Below are positions 13,850-22,700 of a stretch of DNA of 64,000 nucleotides, piece after piece (position 1 is the stretch's first letter; the number at the start of each line of letters is the position of its first letter). The stretch covers positions 806,001-870,000 of the forward strand of contig JACJXT010000011.1 in assembly GCA_020636535.1 (NCBI GenBank), read 5' to 3'. A program made the translations under genes and the position numbers. The stretch is from Chitinophagales bacterium (GTDB lineage Bacteria > Bacteroidota > Bacteroidia > Chitinophagales > JADIYW01). Under the pieces are notes generated by a model. It was not told the origin of the DNA, ran no database searches, and was given only the letters and a program-made list of their open reading frames with translations.

Positions 13850-15448
13850 TTACATTCTAAAAATTCCCCACGACTGTTTGCCTTCAATATCATTGAGATA
13901 AGTCAAGGCCAATACAAAGCTCATCACTGTTCTAGTATCTCTTGGATCGATAATGCCATCGTCCCACAACTGACCAGAAGCAAAAAAGGCATTGCTTTGT
14001 TTTTCAATTTCCATTTTCATAAACTGTTTCATTTGCTCTGCCTGTTGTTCGTCAATGGTTTTACCTTGTTTTATTGCTGCTTCGGTACTTACCATTTGCA
14101 TTACACCAGCCAATTGTTCAGCACCCATTACGGCAATCATAGAGTTTGGATAAGTAAACAAAAATCGTGGATTATAAGCTCTACCACACATAGCATAATT
14201 ACCAGCACCATAACTTGCACCCATTATAATGGTAAACATTGGAACAGTAGAATTAGACACTGCATTAATCATTTTAGCACCATCTTTAATCATACCATTT
14301 TGTTCGTAATCTTTACCAACCATAAATCCAGTAATATTTTGTAAAAACAATATAGGTGTATTATTCATATTACATAGTTGAATAAAATGAGCACCTTTAT
14401 TGGCAGAATCATTGAATAAAACACCATTGTTAGCAAGTATAGCAATTGGATAACCTTGAATCTTAGCAAAACCACAAACGAGAGTAGTGCCATAATCTTT
14501 TTTAAATTCGTGAAAATCAGAAGCATCTACAATTCTTGCAATGACTTCTCTTGCATCGAAAGGCACTTTTGGATCTGCCGAAACAATACCTAGTAATTCT
14601 TCTTTATTATATAAAGGTTCTTTATAATGATTAATCGTATAATGATTGTCAACTACATTTAGTTGTTCAATTAATTCTCTAGCAATGCGAATACCATCTA
14701 ATTCATCTTGAGCCAAATAATCGCAAACGCCAGAAATTTTGCTATGCATATCAGCACCACCTAAAGTTTCATCATCTACAATTTCGTTAGTAGCCATTTT
14801 AACCAATGGTGGTCCAGCTAAAAACACTTTAGCTTTATCTTTAATAAAAATAGTATAATCGGACATACCAGGAATGTATGCACCACCAGCAGTAGAATTT
14901 CCAAACACAATAGAAATAGTAGGAATTCCTTTTTTAGAACGCCTTGTAATTTCTTTAAAATTATTTCCACCTAAATTAAACACTTGAGCTTGGTCTGGTA
15001 AATTAGCACCAGCACTTTCTACCAAATTTATAGAAGGCAAATTGTTTTCATTAGCAATTTCACCAATACGCAATGCTTTTTTAAGTGTAGCAATATCGAT
15101 AGCACCACCTTTGTTAGTACCAACATTGGCTGTAATCATACACAATTTATTACTTACAAAACCAATACCAGCAACCATAGTTCCACCAGTACCAAAACCA
15201 CCTTTAACACCTAATCCAGCTAAAGGCAATAATTCTAAAAAAGGTGAGTCTTGGTCTAATAACAACTCAATGCGTTCTCTAGCTAAGAACTTGCCTTTAG
15301 ACTTTGCTTTTTCGATGTGTCTATCTTCACCTTGATATAAAGATTTATCTAAATGTTTTTTTAACTCGTCCAATTTCTCCAGCATTTTTTGATAGTTCTC
15401 TTTATATGCTGTACCATTGGTGTTTACTTTTGTTTTGATTATTGCCAT
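13850..15448 (-). CDS. Acyl-CoA carboxylase beta subunit (carboxyltransferase, methylcrotonyl-CoA type)
   Basis: I take the ATG at 15446-15448 (MAIIKTKVN), giving 532 residues; the open frame goes on to a TTG at 15466 but that lies inside the promoter -7 element. The crotonase-like carboxyltransferase halves are clear: GGFGTGGTMVAGIGFV and RRSKKGIPTISIVFGNSTAGGAYIPGMSDY in the first, FLQNITGFMVG and MGASYGAGNYAMCGRAYNPRF in the second. The closing ASGQLWDDGIIDPRDTRTVM is typical of methylcrotonyl-CoA carboxylase beta subunits. It is the first gene of a four-gene operon and would act in leucine breakdown with the alpha subunit. Confidence 0.85.
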   Translation of the reverse strand: MAIIKTKVNTNGTAYKENYQKMLEKLDELKKHLDKSLYQGEDRHIEKAKSKGKFLARERIELLLDQDSPFLELLPLAGLGVKGGFGTGGTMVAGIGFVSNKLCMITANVGTNKGGAIDIATLKKALRIGEIANENNLPSINLVESAGANLPDQAQVFNLGGNNFKEITRRSKKGIPTISIVFGNSTAGGAYIPGMSDYTIFIKDKAKVFLAGPPLVKMATNEIVDDETLGGADMHSKISGVCDYLAQDELDGIRIARELIEQLNVVDNHYTINHYKEPLYNKEELLGIVSADPKVPFDAREVIARIVDASDFHEFKKDYGTTLVCGFAKIQGYPIAILANNGVLFNDSANKGAHFIQLCNMNNTPILFLQNITGFMVGKDYEQNGMIKDGAKMINAVSNSTVPMFTIIMGASYGAGNYAMCGRAYNPRFLFTYPNSMIAVMGAEQLAGVMQMVSTEAAIKQGKTIDEQQAEQMKQFMKMEIEKQSNAFFASGQLWDDGIIDPRDTRTVMSFVLALTYLNDIEGKQSWGIFRM

Positions 15449-15463
15449 AGTAATTAATCTAAC

Positions 15464-15495
15464 CAAATTTATAATTAATGTGTTTTTTTACCAAA
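15464..15495 (-). promoter_or_regulatory. Promoter of the carboxylase operon
   Basis: On the minus strand TTTG (15495-15492), a 20-bp spacer and TAAATTTG (15471-15464) match the Bacteroidota housekeeping consensus TTTG-N19/21-TAnnTTTG. The -33 box lies within the operator-like palindrome at 15490-15503, so a bound repressor would cover it. The start codon at 15448 is 16 bp after the -7 box. Confidence 0.65.
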
Positions 15496-15503
15496 CGATT
15501 GTT
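15490..15503. promoter_or_regulatory. TetR-type operator-like palindrome 1 (ACCAAACGATTGTT)
   Basis: A 14-bp near-palindrome of the form ACCAAwCGwTTGGT with one mismatch at the right arm, preceded by TTTTTT. It overlaps the -33 box of the minus-strand carboxylase promoter. The form is like operators of TetR-family regulators of acyl-CoA and phenylacetate catabolism; the regulator itself is not in the window. Confidence 0.6.
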
Positions 15504-15576
15504 CAATAAATTTAGACAATGTATATTATGTAAAGGTTAATAATTAATAATTGCAATACTTTTAGCGTATTTTTTT

Positions 15577-15590
15577 ACCAAACGATTGGT
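15577..15590. promoter_or_regulatory. TetR-type operator-like palindrome 2 (ACCAAACGATTGGT)
   Basis: A second copy of the palindrome, identical to site 1 at 13 of 14 positions and with the better right arm, again preceded by TTTTTT. It lies 6 bp upstream of the -33 box of the plus-strand SCP2 promoter, 87 bp from site 1. Confidence 0.6.
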
Positions 15591-15596
15591 AGAATG

Positions 15597-15627
15597 TTTG
15601 TTTATTCTTTAAAAATATTTATGTTTG
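15597..15627 (+). promoter_or_regulatory. Promoter of the SCP2-domain gene
   Basis: TTTG (15597-15600), a spacer of exactly 19 bp and TATGTTTG (15620-15627) give a full match to the Bacteroidota consensus. The ATG follows 15 bp later. The operator-like palindrome lies directly upstream. Confidence 0.7.
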
Positions 15628-15642
15628 ATAAAAAATTAATTT

Positions 15643-15966
15643 ATGACAGCAAAAGAAATAATTTTGGCATTGCCAGAAAGACTTAAACAAGAAGAAGCAC
15701 AAGATGCTCAAGGTGTGTTTCATTTTCAGATTGAAGGTGAAGGTGGTGGCGATTTTACAGTTAAAGTAGATCATGGAACTTGTACTGTAGAAGAAGGTTT
15801 AGTTGGTGAAGCAAATTGTGTAATTACTTCTACAGCTACTGATTTTGAAGATGCTGAACTAGGTAGAGAGAATAAACAAATGAGCGTAATGATGGGAAAA
15901 ATTAAGATTAGCAACTTAGGAGCGATGCTTCAGTTTATGACTTTATTTAAAGATTTGGAAGTGTAA
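15643..15966 (+). CDS. SCP2 sterol-carrier-domain protein
   Basis: A 107-residue protein consisting of one SCP2 domain: a helix (AKEIILALPERLKQEE), then FHFQIEGEGGGDFTVKVDHGTCTVEEGL, and the final helix GKIKISNLGAMLQFMTLFKDL. Such domains hold lipids or fatty acyl-CoA in a hydrophobic tunnel. It diverges from the acyl-CoA carboxylase operon and shares its operator motif, so a role in acyl-CoA handling under the same regulator is inferred. A strong terminator follows. Confidence 0.85.
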   Translation: MTAKEIILALPERLKQEEAQDAQGVFHFQIEGEGGGDFTVKVDHGTCTVEEGLVGEANCVITSTATDFEDAELGRENKQMSVMMGKIKISNLGAMLQFMTLFKDLEV

Positions 15967-16000
15967 TAAGGTTTAAAAATAAAATCCAAAATGGATTTAG

Positions 16001-16033
16001 AAAAAAGCTATCGTTTAATGCGATAGCTTTTTT
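16001..16033. terminator. Bidirectional terminator between SCP2 and rhodanese-thioredoxin genes
   Basis: AAAAAAGCTATCG, a 7-nt loop and CGATAGCTTTTTT form a perfect 13-bp stem with an A-run on one side and T-run on the other, 34 bp after the SCP2 stop and 43 bp before the end of the converging gene. Confidence 0.85.
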
Positions 16034-16075
16034 GTTGGAATATGTTAAGTGGAAAGACACTTGACATGACGGAAA

Positions 16076-16813
16076 TTACTTAAACTGATTTATAGCTGCT
16101 TTAATAGTTGCTTTATCTGCTAAACCATTTTGTCTCCAAACTTCTTTGCCAGCTTTGTATAAAATTAAAACAGGAATTGCTACAACGCCATTACTTTTTG
16201 CTAAATCTTTATTATCGTCGTAATTAATTTTTTGTAGTTTAAATGTGCCATTCATTGTTTGTTCTAATTCTTCTACAATTGGACTTAATTTTTTACAAGG
16301 AGCACACCATGGAGCAAAGAAATCTACTAATACCAAATTGCTACTTGTAGTTAATTTTTGATAGTCATCAGTACTTAATGTATTCTCTTTTTCTGTATTT
16401 GATGTTGATTGTGTTAAGGTTTTTCCTGCATTTTCCCAAGCCATAACACCACCTTGTAAATTGTACACTTCTTTAAAACCTTGCGATTGTAAATAGTTCA
16501 TTGCTTGTCCACTTCTTCCACCAGAAAGACAGTAAATAAAAACAGGTTGGTCTTTATCTAAATTTTCAATCTGTGTTTTAAAATCGCCATTCCAATTATA
16601 ATTAATAGCATTTTCAATGTGTCCACCATTATATTCTTCTGGTGTTCTTACATCAATTAACTGTGCATTTGTTGCTTCGTGTAGTTTGGTGTCGAAATCA
16701 GTTATATTAATTGTTGTAGCAATTGGCGATTGACTTTCTGCATTTTGATTGTTATTGCTTTTGCACGCACTAGTTAAAAAAACTAAGGCAATAAATATGT
16801 TTACTATTTTCAT
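16076..16813 (-). CDS. Rhodanese-thioredoxin fusion lipoprotein
   Basis: A 245-residue lipoprotein (MKIVNIFIALVFLTSAC, Cys17). A rhodanese domain (about 35-130) has DVRTPEEYNGGHI and the active-site loop CLSGGRS; a thioredoxin domain (about 140-245) has FFAPWCAPCKKL and the cis-Pro in AIPVLILY. Both catalytic cysteines are present, so it could join sulfur transfer to dithiol reduction in the periplasm. The reducing partner is unknown. It lies 24 bp downstream of valS on the same strand. Confidence 0.85.
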   Translation of the reverse strand: MKIVNIFIALVFLTSACKSNNNQNAESQSPIATTINITDFDTKLHEATNAQLIDVRTPEEYNGGHIENAINYNWNGDFKTQIENLDKDQPVFIYCLSGGRSGQAMNYLQSQGFKEVYNLQGGVMAWENAGKTLTQSTSNTEKENTLSTDDYQKLTTSSNLVLVDFFAPWCAPCKKLSPIVEELEQTMNGTFKLQKINYDDNKDLAKSNGVVAIPVLILYKAGKEVWRQNGLADKATIKAAINQFK

Positions 16814-16837
16814 CTTGATATATTTAACAAAATAAGT

Positions 16838-19435
16838 TTACAATTGTTTAAGTGTTTCTTGTAATGCTTGTAGTTTATCTAAACCATCTTGCAATTTTTT
16901 TCTTTCGGTTTCTACAATTTCTGCTTTGGCATTTTGTACAAACTTTTCGTTGCTTAGTTTCTTTTGTATGGAAGCAATGAATCCTTCAAAATATTGAATG
17001 TCTTTTTCAATTTTTTCTTTTTCTGCTTCCACATCAATTTCAATTCCAGTTTCTATATATAATTTATCTTTATCTACTAATTGTGTAATGGTATTTTCTA
17101 CTTCTTGATTAACAAACTCAATGGAAGATAAATTGGCAGTCTTTTTAATTAAATACTCATAATTATTATATAATGATTGATTATTAGTATCTATATAAAC
17201 TTTAAGTTCTACTTTTGGCGAAATTTGATTTTTGTTTCTAACTTCTCTTATACTTGTAATAGCAGCTTTTATATGTTCTCCATCATTAATTATAGTAGCA
17301 TCGTATTTATTAATTGCAGGATATTTTGCTACAATAATATCTTCATTAGTTTCATTTAATTGATGATAAATTTCTTCTGTTAAAAATGGCATAAACGGAT
17401 GCAATAAAATCATCAATTCATTAAATATATTGATAGTTTTATTATAAGTTGTTTGATCTATAGCATCACCAAAGTTTGGTTTAATAAATTCTAAGTACCA
17501 AGAACAAAAATCATCCCAAATAAATTTATACAATTCCATTAATGCTTCTGATAATCTAAACTGACTATGCAATTGCTCTAAATTTTCTTTAAGCTGTTGT
17601 AGTTTGTTTTCTATCAAAGCAATTGCAGGTTCTAAGTTATTATTAGTTCTAGCTTCAACTTGCCAACCTTTAATTAAACGAAGTGCATTCCATATTTTAT
17701 TAGAGAAATTTCTACCTTGTTCACAGAGTTTTTCATCAAACAAAATATCATTTCCTGCAGGTGCTGCTAGTAAAATTCCAACTCGTACACCATCAGCACT
17801 AAATCGGTCGATTAATTCTAAAGGATCTGGAGAGTTACCAAGTGATTTAGACATTTTTCTGCCTTTATTATCTCTAACCATTCCAGTAAAATATACTTGT
17901 TGAAATGGTTTTTCATTTTTAAACTCATAACCAGCCATTATCATTCTAGCCACCCAAAAGAAAATAATATCCCAACCTGTTACTAATACATTAGTTGGAT
18001 AGTAATAATTTATTTCCTTATCAGATTCAAATCCATCGAAAACAGAAATTGGCCACAACCAAGAAGAAAACCAAGTATCTACCACATCTTCATCTTGTGT
18101 TAAGTTTGCTGTTTTATTATATTTTTCTTGATATAATTTTTGAGCACTTGCTAAATCTTTTGCTATAACATAGTTTTCATTTTCATCGTAGAAAGCAGGA
18201 ATTTGTTGTCCCCACCATAATTGACGAGAAATACACCAATCTCTAATATTTTCTAGCCAATGCTTGTATAAATTTTTGAATCGTGGTGGAAAAAATTGTA
18301 TATCATCATTCATTACATGTTCTAAAGCTGGTTTTGCCAAATCATCCATCTTTAAAAACCATTGCTTAGTTAATCTAGGTTCAATAACAGCATCAGTTCT
18401 TTCACTAAATCCTACTTTATTTTTAATTGGCTCGGTTTTTACTAATAAACCTTGTTCTTCTAAATCTGCTGCTACTTTTTTTCTAGCAACAAACCTATCT
18501 AAACCTTCATATTGCAGACCATGTTTATTAATAGTTCCATCGTCGTTCAATACATCTATTGTAGCAATATTGTGTTTTTGTCCTATATTATAATCGTTAA
18601 TATCATGAGCTGGTGTTACTTTAAGTGTTCCAGTACCAAAATCAATTTCAATATAATCATCAGCAATAACTGGCACACTACGATTTACAATTGGAACAAT
18701 AACATTTTTTCCTATAAGTTGTTTATATCTTTCATCATTTGGGTTGACACAAACAGCAGTATCGCCCATAATAGTTTCTGGTCGTGTTGTAGCAATGGTT
18801 ATAAATTCTTCGCTATTTTCTATTTGATATTTTACATAATATAAATTAGAATTTACTTCTTTGTGAATAACTTCTTCATCAGAAACAGCAGTTTTAGCAA
18901 CAGGATCCCAATTGGTCATTCGTACACCACGATAAATTAAACCTTTATTATATAAATCTATAAATGATTGAATGACAGCTTTAGATAAACTTTCGTCCAT
19001 AGTAAAACGAGTTCTTTTCCAATCGCAAGAAGCACCTAATTTTTTTAATTGGTCTAAGATAATGCCACCATATTTTTCTTTCCAATCGAAGGCCAATTTT
19101 AAAAATTCGGCTCTGCCAATTTCTTGTTTGGTTTTACCTTGTTGCTCTTTTAATAGATTGACAACTTTAGCTTCGGTAGCAATAGAAGCATGATCTGTTC
19201 CTGGAACCCAACAGGCATTATAACCTTGTAATCTTGCTTTACGAATTAAAATATCTTGTATGGTATTGTTAAGCATGTGTCCCATGTGTAAAACACCTGT
19301 AACATTTGGTGGTGGAATGACTATGGTAAAAGGTGTTCTTTCATCTGGAATAGAGGAGAAGTAGTCTTTATCTAACCAATGTTGATACCATTTTTTTTCA
19401 ATCTCTGCATAAATCAAATTCTTAGGCAATTCCAT
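16838..19435 (-). CDS. valS: Valyl-tRNA synthetase
   Basis: An 865-residue class I synthetase that loads valine onto its tRNA. PPNVTGVLHMGHM near residue 42 carries the HIGH-type motif, TTRPETIMGDTAVCVNP near 215 is in the editing domain, GRKMSKSLGNS near 528 is the KMSKS loop, and the C-terminal 80 residues form the coiled-coil tRNA-binding arm of ValRS (EAEKEKIEKDIQYFEGFI...). Length fits bacterial ValRS. A TATATTTG -7 box lies 17 bp upstream. Confidence 0.97.
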   Translation of the reverse strand: MELPKNLIYAEIEKKWYQHWLDKDYFSSIPDERTPFTIVIPPPNVTGVLHMGHMLNNTIQDILIRKARLQGYNACWVPGTDHASIATEAKVVNLLKEQQGKTKQEIGRAEFLKLAFDWKEKYGGIILDQLKKLGASCDWKRTRFTMDESLSKAVIQSFIDLYNKGLIYRGVRMTNWDPVAKTAVSDEEVIHKEVNSNLYYVKYQIENSEEFITIATTRPETIMGDTAVCVNPNDERYKQLIGKNVIVPIVNRSVPVIADDYIEIDFGTGTLKVTPAHDINDYNIGQKHNIATIDVLNDDGTINKHGLQYEGLDRFVARKKVAADLEEQGLLVKTEPIKNKVGFSERTDAVIEPRLTKQWFLKMDDLAKPALEHVMNDDIQFFPPRFKNLYKHWLENIRDWCISRQLWWGQQIPAFYDENENYVIAKDLASAQKLYQEKYNKTANLTQDEDVVDTWFSSWLWPISVFDGFESDKEINYYYPTNVLVTGWDIIFFWVARMIMAGYEFKNEKPFQQVYFTGMVRDNKGRKMSKSLGNSPDPLELIDRFSADGVRVGILLAAPAGNDILFDEKLCEQGRNFSNKIWNALRLIKGWQVEARTNNNLEPAIALIENKLQQLKENLEQLHSQFRLSEALMELYKFIWDDFCSWYLEFIKPNFGDAIDQTTYNKTINIFNELMILLHPFMPFLTEEIYHQLNETNEDIIVAKYPAINKYDATIINDGEHIKAAITSIREVRNKNQISPKVELKVYIDTNNQSLYNNYEYLIKKTANLSSIEFVNQEVENTITQLVDKDKLYIETGIEIDVEAEKEKIEKDIQYFEGFIASIQKKLSNEKFVQNAKAEIVETERKKLQDGLDKLQALQETLKQL

Positions 19436-19451
19436 ATAAAATATTTAATTG

Positions 19452-19459
19452 CAAATATA
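19452..19459 (-). promoter_or_regulatory. -7 element of valS
   Basis: TATATTTG on the minus strand, followed by C as in other strong sites here (TTTGC). No convincing -33 match. Confidence 0.45.
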
Positions 19460-19758
19460 AAAATTTGAATTTGTAGTTGGATTAAGTTGGTATTAATGAA
19501 AAAGGTAGTGCATTATGATATTATAATAATTATGTTTTAGTAAAACAATAATATGATTTATTTTGGACTAGAATATTTTCTTTTAACTATTAGCAACTAT
19601 TTTTTACAAATTTTCATCTTTAATAATATTAATAGTTCTTTTTGTTTGTGTGTTTTATTCATATTATATTTATTTTACATATAATAGGAATATTTTTCTT
19701 ATCTAAAGATAACAAAACTAACTTTTTCTTTAACTAATTTTAACCAATAATTAATATT
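19460..19758. other. AT-rich region upstream of the adhesin operon
   Basis: About 300 bp without a gene. It holds two small palindromes, TGTTTTAGTAAAACA and TTATCTAAAGATAA, the latter about 45 bp before the adhesin start, and very long T and A runs. A promoter for the adhesin operon must lie here but no good TAnnTTTG match at a usual distance is seen. Confidence 0.35.
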
Positions 19759-22700
19759 ATGAAGCGAACAATACTAATTACACTTTTGTTTACTCTACTC
19801 TATTTTTCAGTAAACGCTCAATCTCCAGGCGGAGTAAATGATAGTTTAAAGGCATGGTATAAGGCAGATGCAGGTGTTCAAAATACAAGTGTAAATGCTA
19901 CAAATGGTCAAACCGTTGATGCTTGGTTAAATCAAGCTGGTTCTTATAATTTAGCACAACCAACAACAACTAAACAGCCTGTTTTTTATAGTACAGCAGC
20001 TAATCAGCTAATCAACTATAATCCATCATTGCGTTTTGATGGTACAGACGATTGTATAGGAAATGCTACAAGATTAATGCCTAAAGATTCTAGCTATGCT
20101 TTTTTTATAGTTGCATTAGACAGTGCAACAGATGTTGGTTATAATGCATTTTTTAGCTCACACACAGTATTGGATTATTTTTCTTTATATAAGAATAATG
20201 ACAATTTAACTGATAACTCAATAACACCTTATGGTATTGTAGGTAGCGGAGATAGAGGCACATTTGGAAAAGGAACATCTTATGGTATTTCTACTGGTGC
20301 TTATTGGAATGGAACTAATTTTACAAGAGATGAAAAAGTGCAAAAAGCACAAACACAAATTGTAGGGATGCGTTCTGCAAACAAATTAGCAACAGATACC
20401 ATGTTCACTTATACAGATGGCTATAAAAGTGCACCTATTCCATTTTGGTCTTATATAAATCAAAATGCTGCATCTACTGGTCGCGATTATCATTTTGGGG
20501 CTTTTGTAGTCGGAGCAGATGCAACCTCACCAGCCAATTCTGCAGAACATTGGGTAGGCAATATTGCAGAAGTTATTGCTTATGATAGAAACATTACAGA
20601 TGCAGAAGCTAATAAAATTCAATCTTACCTTGCAATTAAATATGGTATCACACTAGGTCAAGGCAATGGCTTCATCAATCAAAATGGTAATAATTTTAAT
20701 TATGTAGCCAGTAATGGAACTGTAATTTGGGATGGAACAGCAAATACTACTTATGCTTATGATATTTTTGGTATAGGTCAAGATAATACTGCTGGTTTAA
20801 ATCAAAAACAGTCTAAAAGTATAAATGGTGGTTTCCAACCTGCTATTAGCTTAAATGATGGATTGGCTACAAGTAATACTACCAACACAAATATATTTGC
20901 AGCAGACAATAGCTTTCTTGTTGCAGGTCACAATGGTGCAGATGTAGATTTTACCAACATGTACACACCAATTACGTTTTCTTCTACCACACCTATTTAT
21001 ATATTAGATAGAGTATGGAAAGTACAAGAAACAGGAACTGTGGGTACTGTTACTGTTTCTTTTCCTACTACAACGGCATCTACGGCTACATCTACTTACC
21101 TTGTAATTAATAATGTAGCTACATTTGGTGCTGGAACTACAGAAATCTTAATGACAAGTGATGGTAATGGTAATCTTACTGCACAATATGATTTTCAAGA
21201 TGGAGACTATTTTACTATTGTTCAACCATTATTTGCACCTGGTTGTGTGTCTGCCAATTTACTCGCGTGGTATAAAGCAGATGCAGGTGTTGTAGGTGGT
21301 CCAGTAAGTACATGGGAAGATCAAACAGTTCCAGCTTATAATTTGCAACAGCCAACAGCAGGTAGCAGACCAACTACAGGTGCTTTAATGAATTTTAATC
21401 CAACACTTACTTTCGATGCCAATTATTATTTAACTTACCAAGCAGGTCGTTTTATAAGTACAACTTCACCAGGTACGGTATTTGGTGCTGCTAATAACAA
21501 TATAGATGCTGGTGGCTATGAAAACTTAGCAGACTTAGGAATTGATAATCCACACATGGGTATTCAAAATAGTACAATGATGATGTACATGAATGGAAGT
21601 TCGCCAATACAAGTAAATCATGCTAATACCATTACAAAAGATATTAATCAAGTATACGGATGGTCATGGAATGGTGGATCAAACGCAGGTAGTCAATTAA
21701 GGTTAGATGGAATATTAAATGATTTTCCAACAACAGATTTTACTCTTGTAGGAAATGGAGGTGTTTCAGATGGTATGTTTTCAGTAGGTTCTTATCAAGG
21801 TGTGGAAATTTGGAATGGAGATATAGCAGAAGTTATATTATATGATAGAAATTTAACAGAAGAAGAGAAACAAAGAGTAGAAACTTATATGGCACTTCGC
21901 TATGGTACAACTTTATCTCACAACTATTTGTCAGGTAAAAGTGATACCATATGGTATACAGGTGGTGGATACGATAATAATATAGCAGGTATAGGTCGAG
22001 AAGATTGTCAATTACTACTACAAAAACAATCACAATCCACCAATACTACAAATGTTATAACTATATATAATGGTGACCAAACTGCTGGTTTACCAACAGA
22101 TAATGTTTCTAATACAAGTGCCTTTAGTACAAATGAAAGTTTCATGGTTTGGGGAGATAACGGAAGTTCCACAAGTTATGGTGTGTCTTATAGTCCAAAT
22201 ACATTCTCAAATAGTTCTTTCTATCATATGAGTAGAATTTGGAATGTACAAGAAACAGGAACTGTAGGAACAGTTACTATTAAAGCTCCTGCTAATGCAG
22301 AATATTTACTAGTACATAATAGTGCAGATTTCTCAACAGGTACACCAACAGAAATTCCTCTAGTAGATGATGGTAATGGTAATTTATTGGCTACTGTAGA
22401 TTTAACCGATGGTCAATACTTTACCTTTGGAGCAGCTGTTACTGGTCCAGGTTGTGTAACTGCTAACTTATTAGCATGGTATAAAGCAGATGCAGGTGTT
22501 ATAGGAAATCCAGTAAGCTCATGGGAAGATCAAACACTTACGCCATATAATCTATCTCAAACAACTGTAGGAAGTCGTCCTACAGCAGATAGTTTAATGA
22601 ATTTTAATCCAACATTGACTTTTGATGCTTTAAAATATTTAACTTATCAATCAACACGATTTATTACCACAACATCTTCAGGTACAGTATTCGGTGCAGC

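Noticed and set aside
13997..14344. 115-residue plus-strand frame within the carboxyltransferase gene
   Set aside because: Antisense shadow rich in His, Phe and Ser; no start signals and no similarity to any family I know.
15449..15466. TTG start extending the carboxyltransferase by six residues
   Set aside because: It falls in the -7 box TAAATTTG of the operon promoter; ATG 15448 is the natural start.
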